Source of the DNA: Cellulomonas wangsupingiae
GTDB taxonomy: Bacteria; Actinomycetota; Actinomycetes; Actinomycetales; Cellulomonadaceae
NCBI RefSeq assembly: GCF_024508275.1
Contig: NZ_CP101989.1
Coordinates: 4,054,099-4,118,098, forward strand
Direction: 5' to 3'
DNA: 64,000 bases
Position 1 is the first letter of the stretch. The number at the start of each line of letters is the position of its first letter. The notes beneath the pieces are model-generated. The model saw nothing but the letters and a program-made list of their open reading frames with translations. It did no database searches and was not told the DNA's origin. This document shows, in pieces, positions 35,052 through 42,253 of this stretch. Made by a program: the position numbers and the translations under genes.

Positions 35052-35072
35052 GCACCACCAACCCTGCACACC
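35028..35072. repeat. 45-bp hairpin repeat, right copy
   Basis: 19-bp arms with one mismatch around CCTGAGC. Overlaps the last codons and stop of the AbiEi-like gene. May also act as its terminator and as that of the convergent module 2. Confidence 0.85.
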
Positions 35073-35087
35073 TCGCGCCGACGGTCG

Positions 35088-36632
35088 TCAGCGGGCAGGG
35101 ACGACGTCGACGGACGTCACCCGCCAGTCCCCGTCCTCGACGACCTGGTCGACGTCGCCCCGGTCCTCGAACCAGGACACCGTCGTGACGTCACCCGTCG
35201 CCAGGTCGACGCGGACGGTGCGCTGCGGATCCGCCCGGCCACCCGCGTAGCAGCCGTTGAGGAACGTCCAGACGCCGCCGCCGGCGAAGGTCAGGTCCGT
35301 GCCGTGGTCGTACGGCGACCAGCCCTCGGTGAGCGAGCGGACCGTGCCGTCCTCGAGCACGGCCGGGTCGGACGTCACGTCGCACGGCGCGGGCATCACG
35401 ACCCGTCCGAGCCCGACGCGCCCGTCACCGAGGGGCCAGGCGTCCCGCACGGGGACGTCGCTGGTCGCCAGGGGCGTCGCGGGTCGGTCCTGCGCGACGT
35501 CGACGGCGGCCAGGCGCCACGCGCCGGCACCGTCCGGGCAGGCCGTGAGCACCGCGTGGGCGCCGGCCCACCCGGCGAGGCGGCACGCGGGGTCGGCGGG
35601 TGCGCCGGCGACGGGATGCGTGGCGCCGGTGCGCACGTCGAGGCCCAGCAGCCCGCCGTCCGGCGCGTGCAGGGCGAGCCACGCGCGGTCGGGGCTCAGG
35701 GGGTGCAGCCGGTGCGGCAGCGCCACGTCGCCCAGGTCGCGGGTCGTGCCGTCGGCGGCGACCAGGCGCAGCGTGCCGGCGGTGTGCAGCACCGCCGCGG
35801 GGTCCTCGCCGGTCGCCGCCACCGCCTGCTCCGGATCGAGTGCGACGCCGTACCCGGGTGCGATCGGCGAGTAGTGGGAGCGCTGCTCCGCGTCGAGCGC
35901 GAGCAGCTCCGCCGGCATCTCGGAGAACAGCCACGCGGACTCCCCGGTCGCGGTGAGGCCGAGCGGGTGACGTTCCCAGTCGAACGGCACGGGTGTCAGG
36001 ACCCCGGTGGTCAGGTCGAGCAGACCCTCGAAGGACCCCTCCCCCTCCCAGGGGGACGCGGCTGCGAAGGCGGTGGGCTCCCCGACGCGCCAGTCGTCGA
36101 CACCGGCGGCGAAGGCCCCGTCGACGTCGAGCAGCGGGGTCCGCTCGCCCGTGGGTGCGACGAGCGCGATCACCGTGCGCCGGTTCGCGGGGTCCCACGG
36201 GGCGGCGCCGCCCTGCCCCGCGCGCTCCTCGACGACCGTCGCCAGCGTCCAGCCGGGACCGGCCGCCGCGAGCAGGTCCGCGACCGGGACGTCCCGCGGC
36301 GAGGCCACCTGGACCGGTGCGCCCAGCGGCAGCAGGGTGCCCGGCGACGCGGTCGGGGCGGCGCTCGGCACGGCGGCGCTCGGCGTGACCGAGGGCACCG
36401 GGTCGACAGCGGCGGGCGGCACGACCCCGCCCTGGGGACCCCACGTCGTCAGTCCCGCCGCCGCGACGACGACCAGCGCGCCGACGCCACCGCGGCGCAC
36501 GTCGCGCAGGACGCGACGGCGACGGACCGTGCGACGGGCGACCGCGAGCGCGGCGTCGGACGGTCGGGCGTCCGCGTGGGCACGTTCGACGTGCTCCTCG
36601 ACGCCGCCGAGCAGGTGTCCGAGGTCAGTCAC
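35088..36632 (-). CDS. sigma-module 2 membrane protein (putative anti-sigma/sensor)
   Basis: A 514-residue single-span protein paralogous to those at 31705 and 40333. The cytoplasmic part ends RRTVRRRRVLRDVRRGG; the helix is VGALVVVAAAGLTTW (about residues 50-65). An Ala/Pro/Ser linker leads into the extracytoplasmic domain. The shared motif appears as C-R-L-A-G-W-x-x-A-x(6)-C, and later PCDVTSDPAVLEDGTVRSL matches a segment of module 1. GPGWTLATVVEE corresponds to GPGWGVVGY in module 1. GTG 36632 overlaps the sigma stop by 8 bp. Role inferred as for module 1. Confidence 0.75.
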   Translation of the reverse strand: MTDLGHLLGGVEEHVERAHADARPSDAALAVARRTVRRRRVLRDVRRGGVGALVVVAAAGLTTWGPQGGVVPPAAVDPVPSVTPSAAVPSAAPTASPGTLLPLGAPVQVASPRDVPVADLLAAAGPGWTLATVVEERAGQGGAAPWDPANRRTVIALVAPTGERTPLLDVDGAFAAGVDDWRVGEPTAFAAASPWEGEGSFEGLLDLTTGVLTPVPFDWERHPLGLTATGESAWLFSEMPAELLALDAEQRSHYSPIAPGYGVALDPEQAVAATGEDPAAVLHTAGTLRLVAADGTTRDLGDVALPHRLHPLSPDRAWLALHAPDGGLLGLDVRTGATHPVAGAPADPACRLAGWAGAHAVLTACPDGAGAWRLAAVDVAQDRPATPLATSDVPVRDAWPLGDGRVGLGRVVMPAPCDVTSDPAVLEDGTVRSLTEGWSPYDHGTDLTFAGGGVWTFLNGCYAGGRADPQRTVRVDLATGDVTTVSWFEDRGDVDQVVEDGDWRVTSVDVVPAR

Positions 36633-37176
36633 GACGCACCTCCGGTGCGGGGATCAGCTCGACGGGGACGGTGCCACCGGTGAGCGCGGGGGTCCCGAGG
36701 CGCGCCTGCAGGCGCGCGGTGCCGTCGGACGTGTACCTCTTGACGGCCCCCGCGCTCAGGCCCAGAGCGGTGGCGGTCTGCTCGACGGACAGGTCGTCGA
36801 CGTGCCGCAGGACGACGCACGCGCGCTGCCGCACCGACAGGGTCTGCAGGGCCTCGACGATGTCGCGGTCGAGGCCTGTCGGCACGAGCTCGTCGGCGGG
36901 GTCGGGCCAGGACACGCGACGTTCGACGGCGCGGCGCTCGGCGGCGGCCGTCCGTGCCCGGTCGATGGACCGGGTCACGATCGCGCGCCGCACGTACTGC
37001 TCGGCCTCCCCGACCGACGTGAACCGTGCCCGCCCCGCGAAGGTCGCCACGAGCGCGTCCTGCACGAGGTCCTCCGCGTCCGCGCGCGTCGTGACGAGCA
37101 GCGCCGCGCGCGCCAGCAGCCGGGGGTAGCGCTCCCGCGCCACCTCGTCGAGCAGCCGTTCCCAGCTCCTGGCCAC
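36625..37176 (-). CDS. ECF RNA polymerase sigma factor (SigE-family-like), module 2
   Basis: A 183-residue sigma factor. Region 2 has ARAALLVTTRADAEDLVQDA and AEQYVRRAIVTRSIDRARTA. Region 4 has LSVRQRACVVLRHVDDLSVE and ATALGLSAGAVKRYTSDGTA. GTG 37176 with AGGAGG 5-6 bp upstream fixes the start; the frame runs further upstream but is not coding. AACC-N16-CGTT lies 35-58 bp upstream. It is close to modules 1 and 3 throughout both domains, so the three arose by duplication. Confidence 0.93.
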   Translation of the reverse strand: MARSWERLLDEVARERYPRLLARAALLVTTRADAEDLVQDALVATFAGRARFTSVGEAEQYVRRAIVTRSIDRARTAAAERRAVERRVSWPDPADELVPTGLDRDIVEALQTLSVRQRACVVLRHVDDLSVEQTATALGLSAGAVKRYTSDGTARLQARLGTPALTGGTVPVELIPAPEVRRD

Positions 37177-37210
37177 ACCGTCCTCCTCGTCCGCGGACCC
37201 CAGGATGGAG

Positions 37211-37234
37211 AACGGAGCCCGTCCCCGAAAGGTT
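37211..37234 (-). promoter_or_regulatory. ECF-type promoter, module 2
   Basis: Minus strand: AACC (37234-37231), 16 bp, CGTT (37214-37211). It lies in the divergent space shared with the MFS gene at 37283. Confidence 0.6.
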
Positions 37235-37282
37235 GGGGGGGCGATCGGCTGCCTGCGGGGTACGGGGACGTAACCTTGGCAG

Positions 37283-38593
37283 GTGCAGGTGATCTCCGAC
37301 CTCAGGGCCCTGTGGCCCCTGACCGGCTTCCGCCGGCTCTTCGCCGTCCGCCTGGTCAGCCAGGCGTCCGACGGCATGTTCCAGATCGGGCTCGCCACCC
37401 TGTTCTTCTTCTCGCCGGAGAACGCGTCGACGGCCACGGGCGTCGCGGCCGCGTTCGCGGTGCTGCTGCTGCCGTTCACGATCGTCGGGCCGTGGGCCGG
37501 GGTCCTGCTGGACCGGTGGCGGCGCCGGCAGGTGCTGCTGTACGGCAACCTCGTGCGGGTCGCCCTGACGCTCGTCATCGCGACGATCATGCTGACCAGC
37601 GGCGTCGGGCCCGCGGTGTACGTCCTGGCGCTGGTGACGCTGTCGGTCAACCGGTTCCTGCTCGCGGCGCTGTCCGCGTCGCTGCCGAAGGTCGTCGACG
37701 GCCCGCTGCTGCTGACCGCGAACTCGCTGACCCCGACGCTCGGGGCCGCCGCTGCGGGCGTCGGCGGGGCGCTCGGCTTCGTGCTGGGGCTGCTGCTGCC
37801 CACGGGCCGGGTGCGCGACGCGGCCTGCCTGCTGGTCGCCGCCGCCGTCATGGGCTGCGCGTCGGCGCTGGCCACGCGGCTGGCGCCGGACCAGCTCGGC
37901 CCGGACCAGCGTGCCGCCGGCTCCGACGTGCGCGCCGCGCTCGGCGAGCTGGCCCGCGGGCTCGTCGCGGGGGCCCGGTACCTGGTGGCGCGCCGCACGC
38001 CGGCGTACGCGCTGGGCATCATGGCGCTGCACCGGTTCTGCTACGGCGCCGTGTTCATCGCCAGCATCCTCATCTCCCGCAACCTGCTCTCCGACCCCGC
38101 GGACGCGGCCGCCGGCCTGGCGACGTTCGGCAGCGTGCTGGCCGCGAGCGCCGTCGGGTTCGCGCTCGCGGTGGTCCTGACGCCGGTGCTCAGCCCGCGC
38201 GTCGGCCCGCACGTCTGGATCGTGCTGTGCCTGCTGCTCGCCGTGGTCAGCCAGCTCGTCCTCGTCGTGAACGTGTCGCTGCCCGCCGTGCTGCTGGCCG
38301 GCGGCGCGCTGGGCCTCGCGGCGCAGGGCGCGAAGATCGCGGTCGACACGATCGTGCAGCACGACACCGCCGACGCGTACCGCGGCCGCGCGTTCTCGCT
38401 GTACGACGTCATGTACAACGCCGCGTTCGTCGGCGCCGCGGCGCTCGCCGCCGTCGCGCTGCCGGACACGGGGTGGTCGCCGGTGCTGTTCGCGGCGCTC
38501 GCGGCGGTCTACCTGGCCGGTGCGATCACGTTCGCCCGCGGACCGCGGACGCCGGCGGTCGTCGAGGCACCCGTGGTCGGTGCCCCCACATGA
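37283..38593 (+). CDS. MFS transporter
   Basis: A 436-residue, twelve-span major facilitator. The start is WPLTGFRRLFAVRLVSQASD, and the loop signature GVLLDRWRRRQVLLYGNLVR is typical. The mid-protein loop is long and the second half contains YRGRAFSLYDVMYNAAFVGA. Such proteins are often annotated as multidrug or permease-like. GTG 37283. The stop overlaps the ATG of the LOV phosphatase as ATGA, so the two proteins are made together, a noteworthy pairing. It is divergent from sigma-module 2, and its promoter region overlaps the sigma promoter. Confidence 0.88.
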   Translation: MQVISDLRALWPLTGFRRLFAVRLVSQASDGMFQIGLATLFFFSPENASTATGVAAAFAVLLLPFTIVGPWAGVLLDRWRRRQVLLYGNLVRVALTLVIATIMLTSGVGPAVYVLALVTLSVNRFLLAALSASLPKVVDGPLLLTANSLTPTLGAAAAGVGGALGFVLGLLLPTGRVRDAACLLVAAAVMGCASALATRLAPDQLGPDQRAAGSDVRAALGELARGLVAGARYLVARRTPAYALGIMALHRFCYGAVFIASILISRNLLSDPADAAAGLATFGSVLAASAVGFALAVVLTPVLSPRVGPHVWIVLCLLLAVVSQLVLVVNVSLPAVLLAGGALGLAAQGAKIAVDTIVQHDTADAYRGRAFSLYDVMYNAAFVGAAALAAVALPDTGWSPVLFAALAAVYLAGAITFARGPRTPAVVEAPVVGAPT

Positions 38594-40326
38594 GCGACGC
38601 GGGCACGGTCACGCCCGACGGCGCGCCGGCGTACGACGACGCGCTCGGTCCCGACGACCTCCTGTCGGGGCCCCTCGCCCACGCGATCCTCGAGGGCGGG
38701 CCCCTGGCGATGGCGGTGTCGGACCCGCGCCTGCCGGGCGACCCCCTGGTGTGGACGAACGCCGCGTTCACGTCCCTGACCGGGTACACGGCGGAGGAGG
38801 TCCGCGGCCGCAACTGCCGGTTGCTGCAGTGCGAGGACACCGACCCGCAGGTCGTCGCGCGCATCCGCGCCGCGCTGGAGCGCGGCCACGACGTGCAGGA
38901 GGTGCTCCTCAACGCCCGCAAGGACGGTTCGCAGTTCTGGAACCAGCTGGCGATCACGCAGCTGCGGGACGACGAGGGCCGCGTGACCCACCGGGTCGGC
39001 GTGCAGGTCGACGTGACCGCGGAGGCCGTGGGCGACGCGGCCCGCGACCTGGAGCTGTCGCTCATGCACCGCACGGCGGACCGGCTCGAGCTGCTCGCGC
39101 GCGTCGGCGAGGAGGTGTCGCGGCACCTGGAGTACGACGACGCCGTCGACGCGCTGGCGGACCTGGTGGTCCCGCGTCTGGCGACGTGGGGCTTCGTCGC
39201 GATGACCTCCGAGACGGGCCGCCTGGAGCGGGTCCACGTCGTGGCGTCGGACCCGGAGCACGCGTCGGCCGCGCACGCGCTCGGCACGCAGGGCACGACG
39301 TGGCTCATGCACTCCCCGCGGGTCGCCCAGACGCTGGCCGCCGGCGTCGACCACGTCCCGATGCCGCTGCCCGTGGACATCGCGAGCCTCCCGGGGCGGA
39401 CGACCCCCGACGAGCTGCAGCTGCTGCAGACCCTCGGCCTGGGCAGCGCGCTGCTCGTCCCGCTGACGGGCCGGGACCGGGCGCTGGGCGTGCTGTGCCT
39501 GGTGCACCATGAGGTCGACGGGTTCGACCGCGAGATCGTCGTCACCGCGGCCCACCTGGGACGACGTGCGGGCGTCCTGCTGGAGAACGTGCGGCTGTAC
39601 CTCGCGGAGCGCGACGCGGCGCTCACCCTGCAGCACAGCCTGCTGCCGGTGCTGGGCGACGTCGGCGGCCTCGACGTCGCCGCCTCGTACCTGCCGTCGG
39701 GGCGCCGGGCCGAGGTCGGTGGTGACTGGTTCGACGCGTTCGTGCTGCCCGACGGTGCCGTGAGCCTCGCCGTCGGCGACGTCGTGGGCCACGACCTGCG
39801 GGCCGCGGCCTCCATGGGGCAGCTGCGCTCGCTGCTGCGCGCGGCCGTGTGGCGGGGCGACCGCCCCGGTGAGGCGCTGGAGCGCCTGGACGGCCTGGTG
39901 CGGGCGCTCGACGTGGCCGACGTCGCCACCTGCGTGCTCGTCCGCTGGGAGCGCACCGACGACGGCGCGCACCTCACCTGGGCGAGCGCGGGTCACCCCC
40001 CGGTGCTGGTCCGGCTGCCCGGCGGGCACGTGCACGGCCTCGACGGCGGGCGCAGCACACCCATCGGCCTGCCCCCGGTCCGCCCCGGCACGGTCCCCGA
40101 GGTGTCGGGCGAGCTGCCGCACGGCGCGATCATGGTGCTCTACTCCGACGGTCTGGTGGAGCGCCGCGACCGCGGCCTGCGCGAGGGCATCGACGCGTTG
40201 TCGGCCGCGCTGTCCGCCGTCCCGGACGACGCGAGCGCGACGCAGGTGTGCGACGCGCTCACCGACGCGCTCGTCGACGAGCACCAGGAGGACGACGTGT
40301 GCCTGCTGGTGGTCCGGCTCGACTGA
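38590..40326 (+). CDS. LOV-GAF-PP2C (SpoIIE-type) serine phosphatase, putative blue-light sensor
   Basis: A 578-residue cytoplasmic protein. Residues 35-145 form a LOV-type PAS domain: NAAFTSLTGYTAEEVRGRNC, with the photoactive-type Cys at about 76 in GRNCRLLQ. The flavin-contacting Asn residues are in LNARKDGSQFWNQL and Gln in VGVQVDVT. A GAF domain follows (about 165-335). The PP2C/SpoIIE phosphatase (350-575) has GGDWFDAF, GDVVGHD, YSDGLVERRD and EDDVC with the metal-binding Asp residues. It should bind FMN and change phosphatase activity in blue light, usually towards an anti-anti-sigma STAS protein; none is in the window. ATGA overlap with the MFS gene. Confidence 0.9.
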   Translation: MSDAGTVTPDGAPAYDDALGPDDLLSGPLAHAILEGGPLAMAVSDPRLPGDPLVWTNAAFTSLTGYTAEEVRGRNCRLLQCEDTDPQVVARIRAALERGHDVQEVLLNARKDGSQFWNQLAITQLRDDEGRVTHRVGVQVDVTAEAVGDAARDLELSLMHRTADRLELLARVGEEVSRHLEYDDAVDALADLVVPRLATWGFVAMTSETGRLERVHVVASDPEHASAAHALGTQGTTWLMHSPRVAQTLAAGVDHVPMPLPVDIASLPGRTTPDELQLLQTLGLGSALLVPLTGRDRALGVLCLVHHEVDGFDREIVVTAAHLGRRAGVLLENVRLYLAERDAALTLQHSLLPVLGDVGGLDVAASYLPSGRRAEVGGDWFDAFVLPDGAVSLAVGDVVGHDLRAAASMGQLRSLLRAAVWRGDRPGEALERLDGLVRALDVADVATCVLVRWERTDDGAHLTWASAGHPPVLVRLPGGHVHGLDGGRSTPIGLPPVRPGTVPEVSGELPHGAIMVLYSDGLVERRDRGLREGIDALSAALSAVPDDASATQVCDALTDALVDEHQEDDVCLLVVRLD

Positions 40327-40332
40327 GGCGCG

Positions 40333-41628
40333 TCAGCGCCAGGTCGTCGACGAGAGCAGGCCGAACGGGGCCGCCGGGTCCTCGTGCACCGGCAGGAGCT
40401 CGTCGACCCGGCCCGTCGCGAGGTCGAGCGCCCACATCCCCGAGGCCGTGAGGTCCGTGGGGCACCCCGGGGGCCCGGCGACGACCACGCGCCCCGGGGC
40501 CGCGACGAGTCCCCGGTGCACGAGGTCCCCGGCAGGGACCGCGGGAAGCGGCGTGCCCGCCAGGCCGTCGAAGCGTCCCAGGCCGGTCCCGCACACGCGG
40601 GCCACCGCGTCCCCGTCCACCTCGCGCCCGACGACGTCGACCTGTGCCACCACGCTGCCGTCGCCGAGCGGGATCCCCGTGCGGTCCGTCGGGACGACGT
40701 CACCGGTGACCAGCGCGCGCCGGGTCGTGCCGCCGGTGACGGTGTCGAGGAGGACGAGCGCCGGACCGTCGGCCTCGGCGGGGACGAGCGTGCGCGGTTC
40801 GCGGTCGAAGCACGTGAGGAGCAGGTGCGTGGCGTCGGACCAGCCCGCGGGCCGGCACCACCGGCTCGGCAGCTCCAGCTCGCGCTCGCCGGCGCCGGCC
40901 CGCAGGCGGACGACGGCGCCCTGGACGTCCGCGGTCGTCGTGCCGTCCGGGGAGGTCGGCAGGAGACTCTCCGCCGACGGCGGCACGGGCGTGGTCGCGC
41001 CCGTCAGCAGGTCGACGGCGATGCTCTCGCTGTCCCCGCCGCCCGTCGCGGTGATCACGCTCGCCGACGCCGCGGCTCGGTCCCACCCGCCGACCGTCAC
41101 CGCGTGGTCCGGTGCGCGCACGACGTGGCGCACCTCGCCGTCGGGACGCACCAGCAGGAGGTGCACCTCCCGGTGCCCCGCGTCCGGGGCACCGTCGGCG
41201 AGATCGAGCAGCGTGTCCGGCGTCCACAGCGCCAGGACGGTCCCGGGGGGTGCGTCGCGCAGCTCGTCCGGTGCGGCGGACAGCATCGGGGGCAGCCCGC
41301 CGACCTCGACGGTCGCCGTGCTCGGCGCGACGGGGGGTGACGCCGCCGGGGTCGGGGAGGCCGTCGGCCGGGTCGGCTGCGGGACCGTCGACGCGGGCGC
41401 CGCAGGCGGCACGGGCGCGCGGGGCGACCACAGGACCACGCCGCCGACGAGCAGCACGGCGGCCGCCGTGCCCGTCACCGCGAGCGCCGTGCGGCGCGTG
41501 CGGGCCGCGCGGACCGCCGTCCGCACGCTCGCCACGCTCGCCTCCGTCGGCGACGCCGCGAGCGCGGCCTCGCGCTGCGCCTCGGCCGTGTGCAGCACGT
41601 CCGTCAGGTCCGGCGTCCACTCAGCCAC
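40333..41628 (-). CDS. sigma-module 3 membrane protein (putative anti-sigma/sensor)
   Basis: A 431-residue single-span protein, third paralog. The cytoplasmic part is about 50 residues (RTAVRAARTRR before the helix), the helix ALAVTGTAAAVLLVGGVVLW, then a Pro/Thr/Ala linker. The extracytoplasmic domain has VEVGGLPPMLSAAPDELRDA, comparable to GMPPMHALDAATL in module 1, and the motif C-R-P-A-G-W-S-D-A-T-x(5)-C. GTG 41628 overlaps the sigma stop by 8 bp and has AGGAG 6 bp upstream. The gene is convergent with the LOV phosphatase, only 6 bp apart. Confidence 0.75.
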   Translation of the reverse strand: MAEWTPDLTDVLHTAEAQREAALAASPTEASVASVRTAVRAARTRRTALAVTGTAAAVLLVGGVVLWSPRAPVPPAAPASTVPQPTRPTASPTPAASPPVAPSTATVEVGGLPPMLSAAPDELRDAPPGTVLALWTPDTLLDLADGAPDAGHREVHLLLVRPDGEVRHVVRAPDHAVTVGGWDRAAASASVITATGGGDSESIAVDLLTGATTPVPPSAESLLPTSPDGTTTADVQGAVVRLRAGAGERELELPSRWCRPAGWSDATHLLLTCFDREPRTLVPAEADGPALVLLDTVTGGTTRRALVTGDVVPTDRTGIPLGDGSVVAQVDVVGREVDGDAVARVCGTGLGRFDGLAGTPLPAVPAGDLVHRGLVAAPGRVVVAGPPGCPTDLTASGMWALDLATGRVDELLPVHEDPAAPFGLLSSTTWR

Positions 41629-42184
41629 GGGACTCCTCCTCGGTCGGCACGAGGCGGACGCGCACGCCTGCCCGCTCGGGGTCGGGCGCCCGCACGCCCA
41701 GCAGCGCCTGGAGCGCGCGGACCCCGTCGGCGGTGTAGCGCTTGACCGCCCCGTCCGACAGGCGCAGCAGCACCGCGGTCTCGTGCACCGACAGGTCCTC
41801 GAGGTGCCGCAGCACGACGCACGCCCGCTCGCGGGGTGCGAGCGTCGCGAGCGCCCGCTCGACGTCGTCGGCGAGCGCGGTCGACGCCTCGGCAGGGTCC
41901 GGTGCAGCCGCGACGGGCAGTGCCGCGAGCCGTGCGGCCCCCGCACGCTCCCGGCCGCCGCGGCGCAGGCCGTCGACGTACCTGGTCGCCAGAGCGCGTC
42001 GGACGTACTGCTCGGCGGCGGGCACGCTGCCGAACCGGGCGCGGCCGACGAACGTCGCGACGAGCGCGTCCTGCACGAGGTCCTGCGCGGCCGCGGGGTC
42101 CCGCACGAGCATGCGGGCACGTGCGAGCAGCGCCGGGTAGCGGACGCGGACGAGCTCGTCGAGCACGTCGTCGGAGCGCGTCAC
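41621..42184 (-). CDS. ECF RNA polymerase sigma factor (SigE-family-like), module 3
   Basis: A 187-residue sigma factor. Region 2: ARARMLVRDPAAAQDLVQDA and AEQYVRRALATRYVDGLRRG. Region 4: LAPRERACVVLRHLEDLSVH and AVLLRLSDGAVKRYTADGVR. AACC-N16-CGTT is 39-62 bp upstream. Next to it, tail to head, is cca. It is probably regulated by the membrane protein encoded after it. Confidence 0.93.
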   Translation of the reverse strand: MTRSDDVLDELVRVRYPALLARARMLVRDPAAAQDLVQDALVATFVGRARFGSVPAAEQYVRRALATRYVDGLRRGGRERAGAARLAALPVAAAPDPAEASTALADDVERALATLAPRERACVVLRHLEDLSVHETAVLLRLSDGAVKRYTADGVRALQALLGVRAPDPERAGVRVRLVPTEEESRG

Positions 42185-42222
42185 GCGCGCGCCCCGGGCC
42201 TGGTGGTCGTCACACGCTGAAC

Positions 42223-42246
42223 AACGTCCGCACGGCGAGAACGGTT
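42223..42246 (-). promoter_or_regulatory. ECF-type promoter, module 3
   Basis: Minus strand: AACC (42246-42243), 16 bp, CGTT (42226-42223). Around it CCCAACC and GACGTTGT repeat words of modules 2 and 1. Confidence 0.6.
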
Positions 42247-42253
42247 GGGGTGC

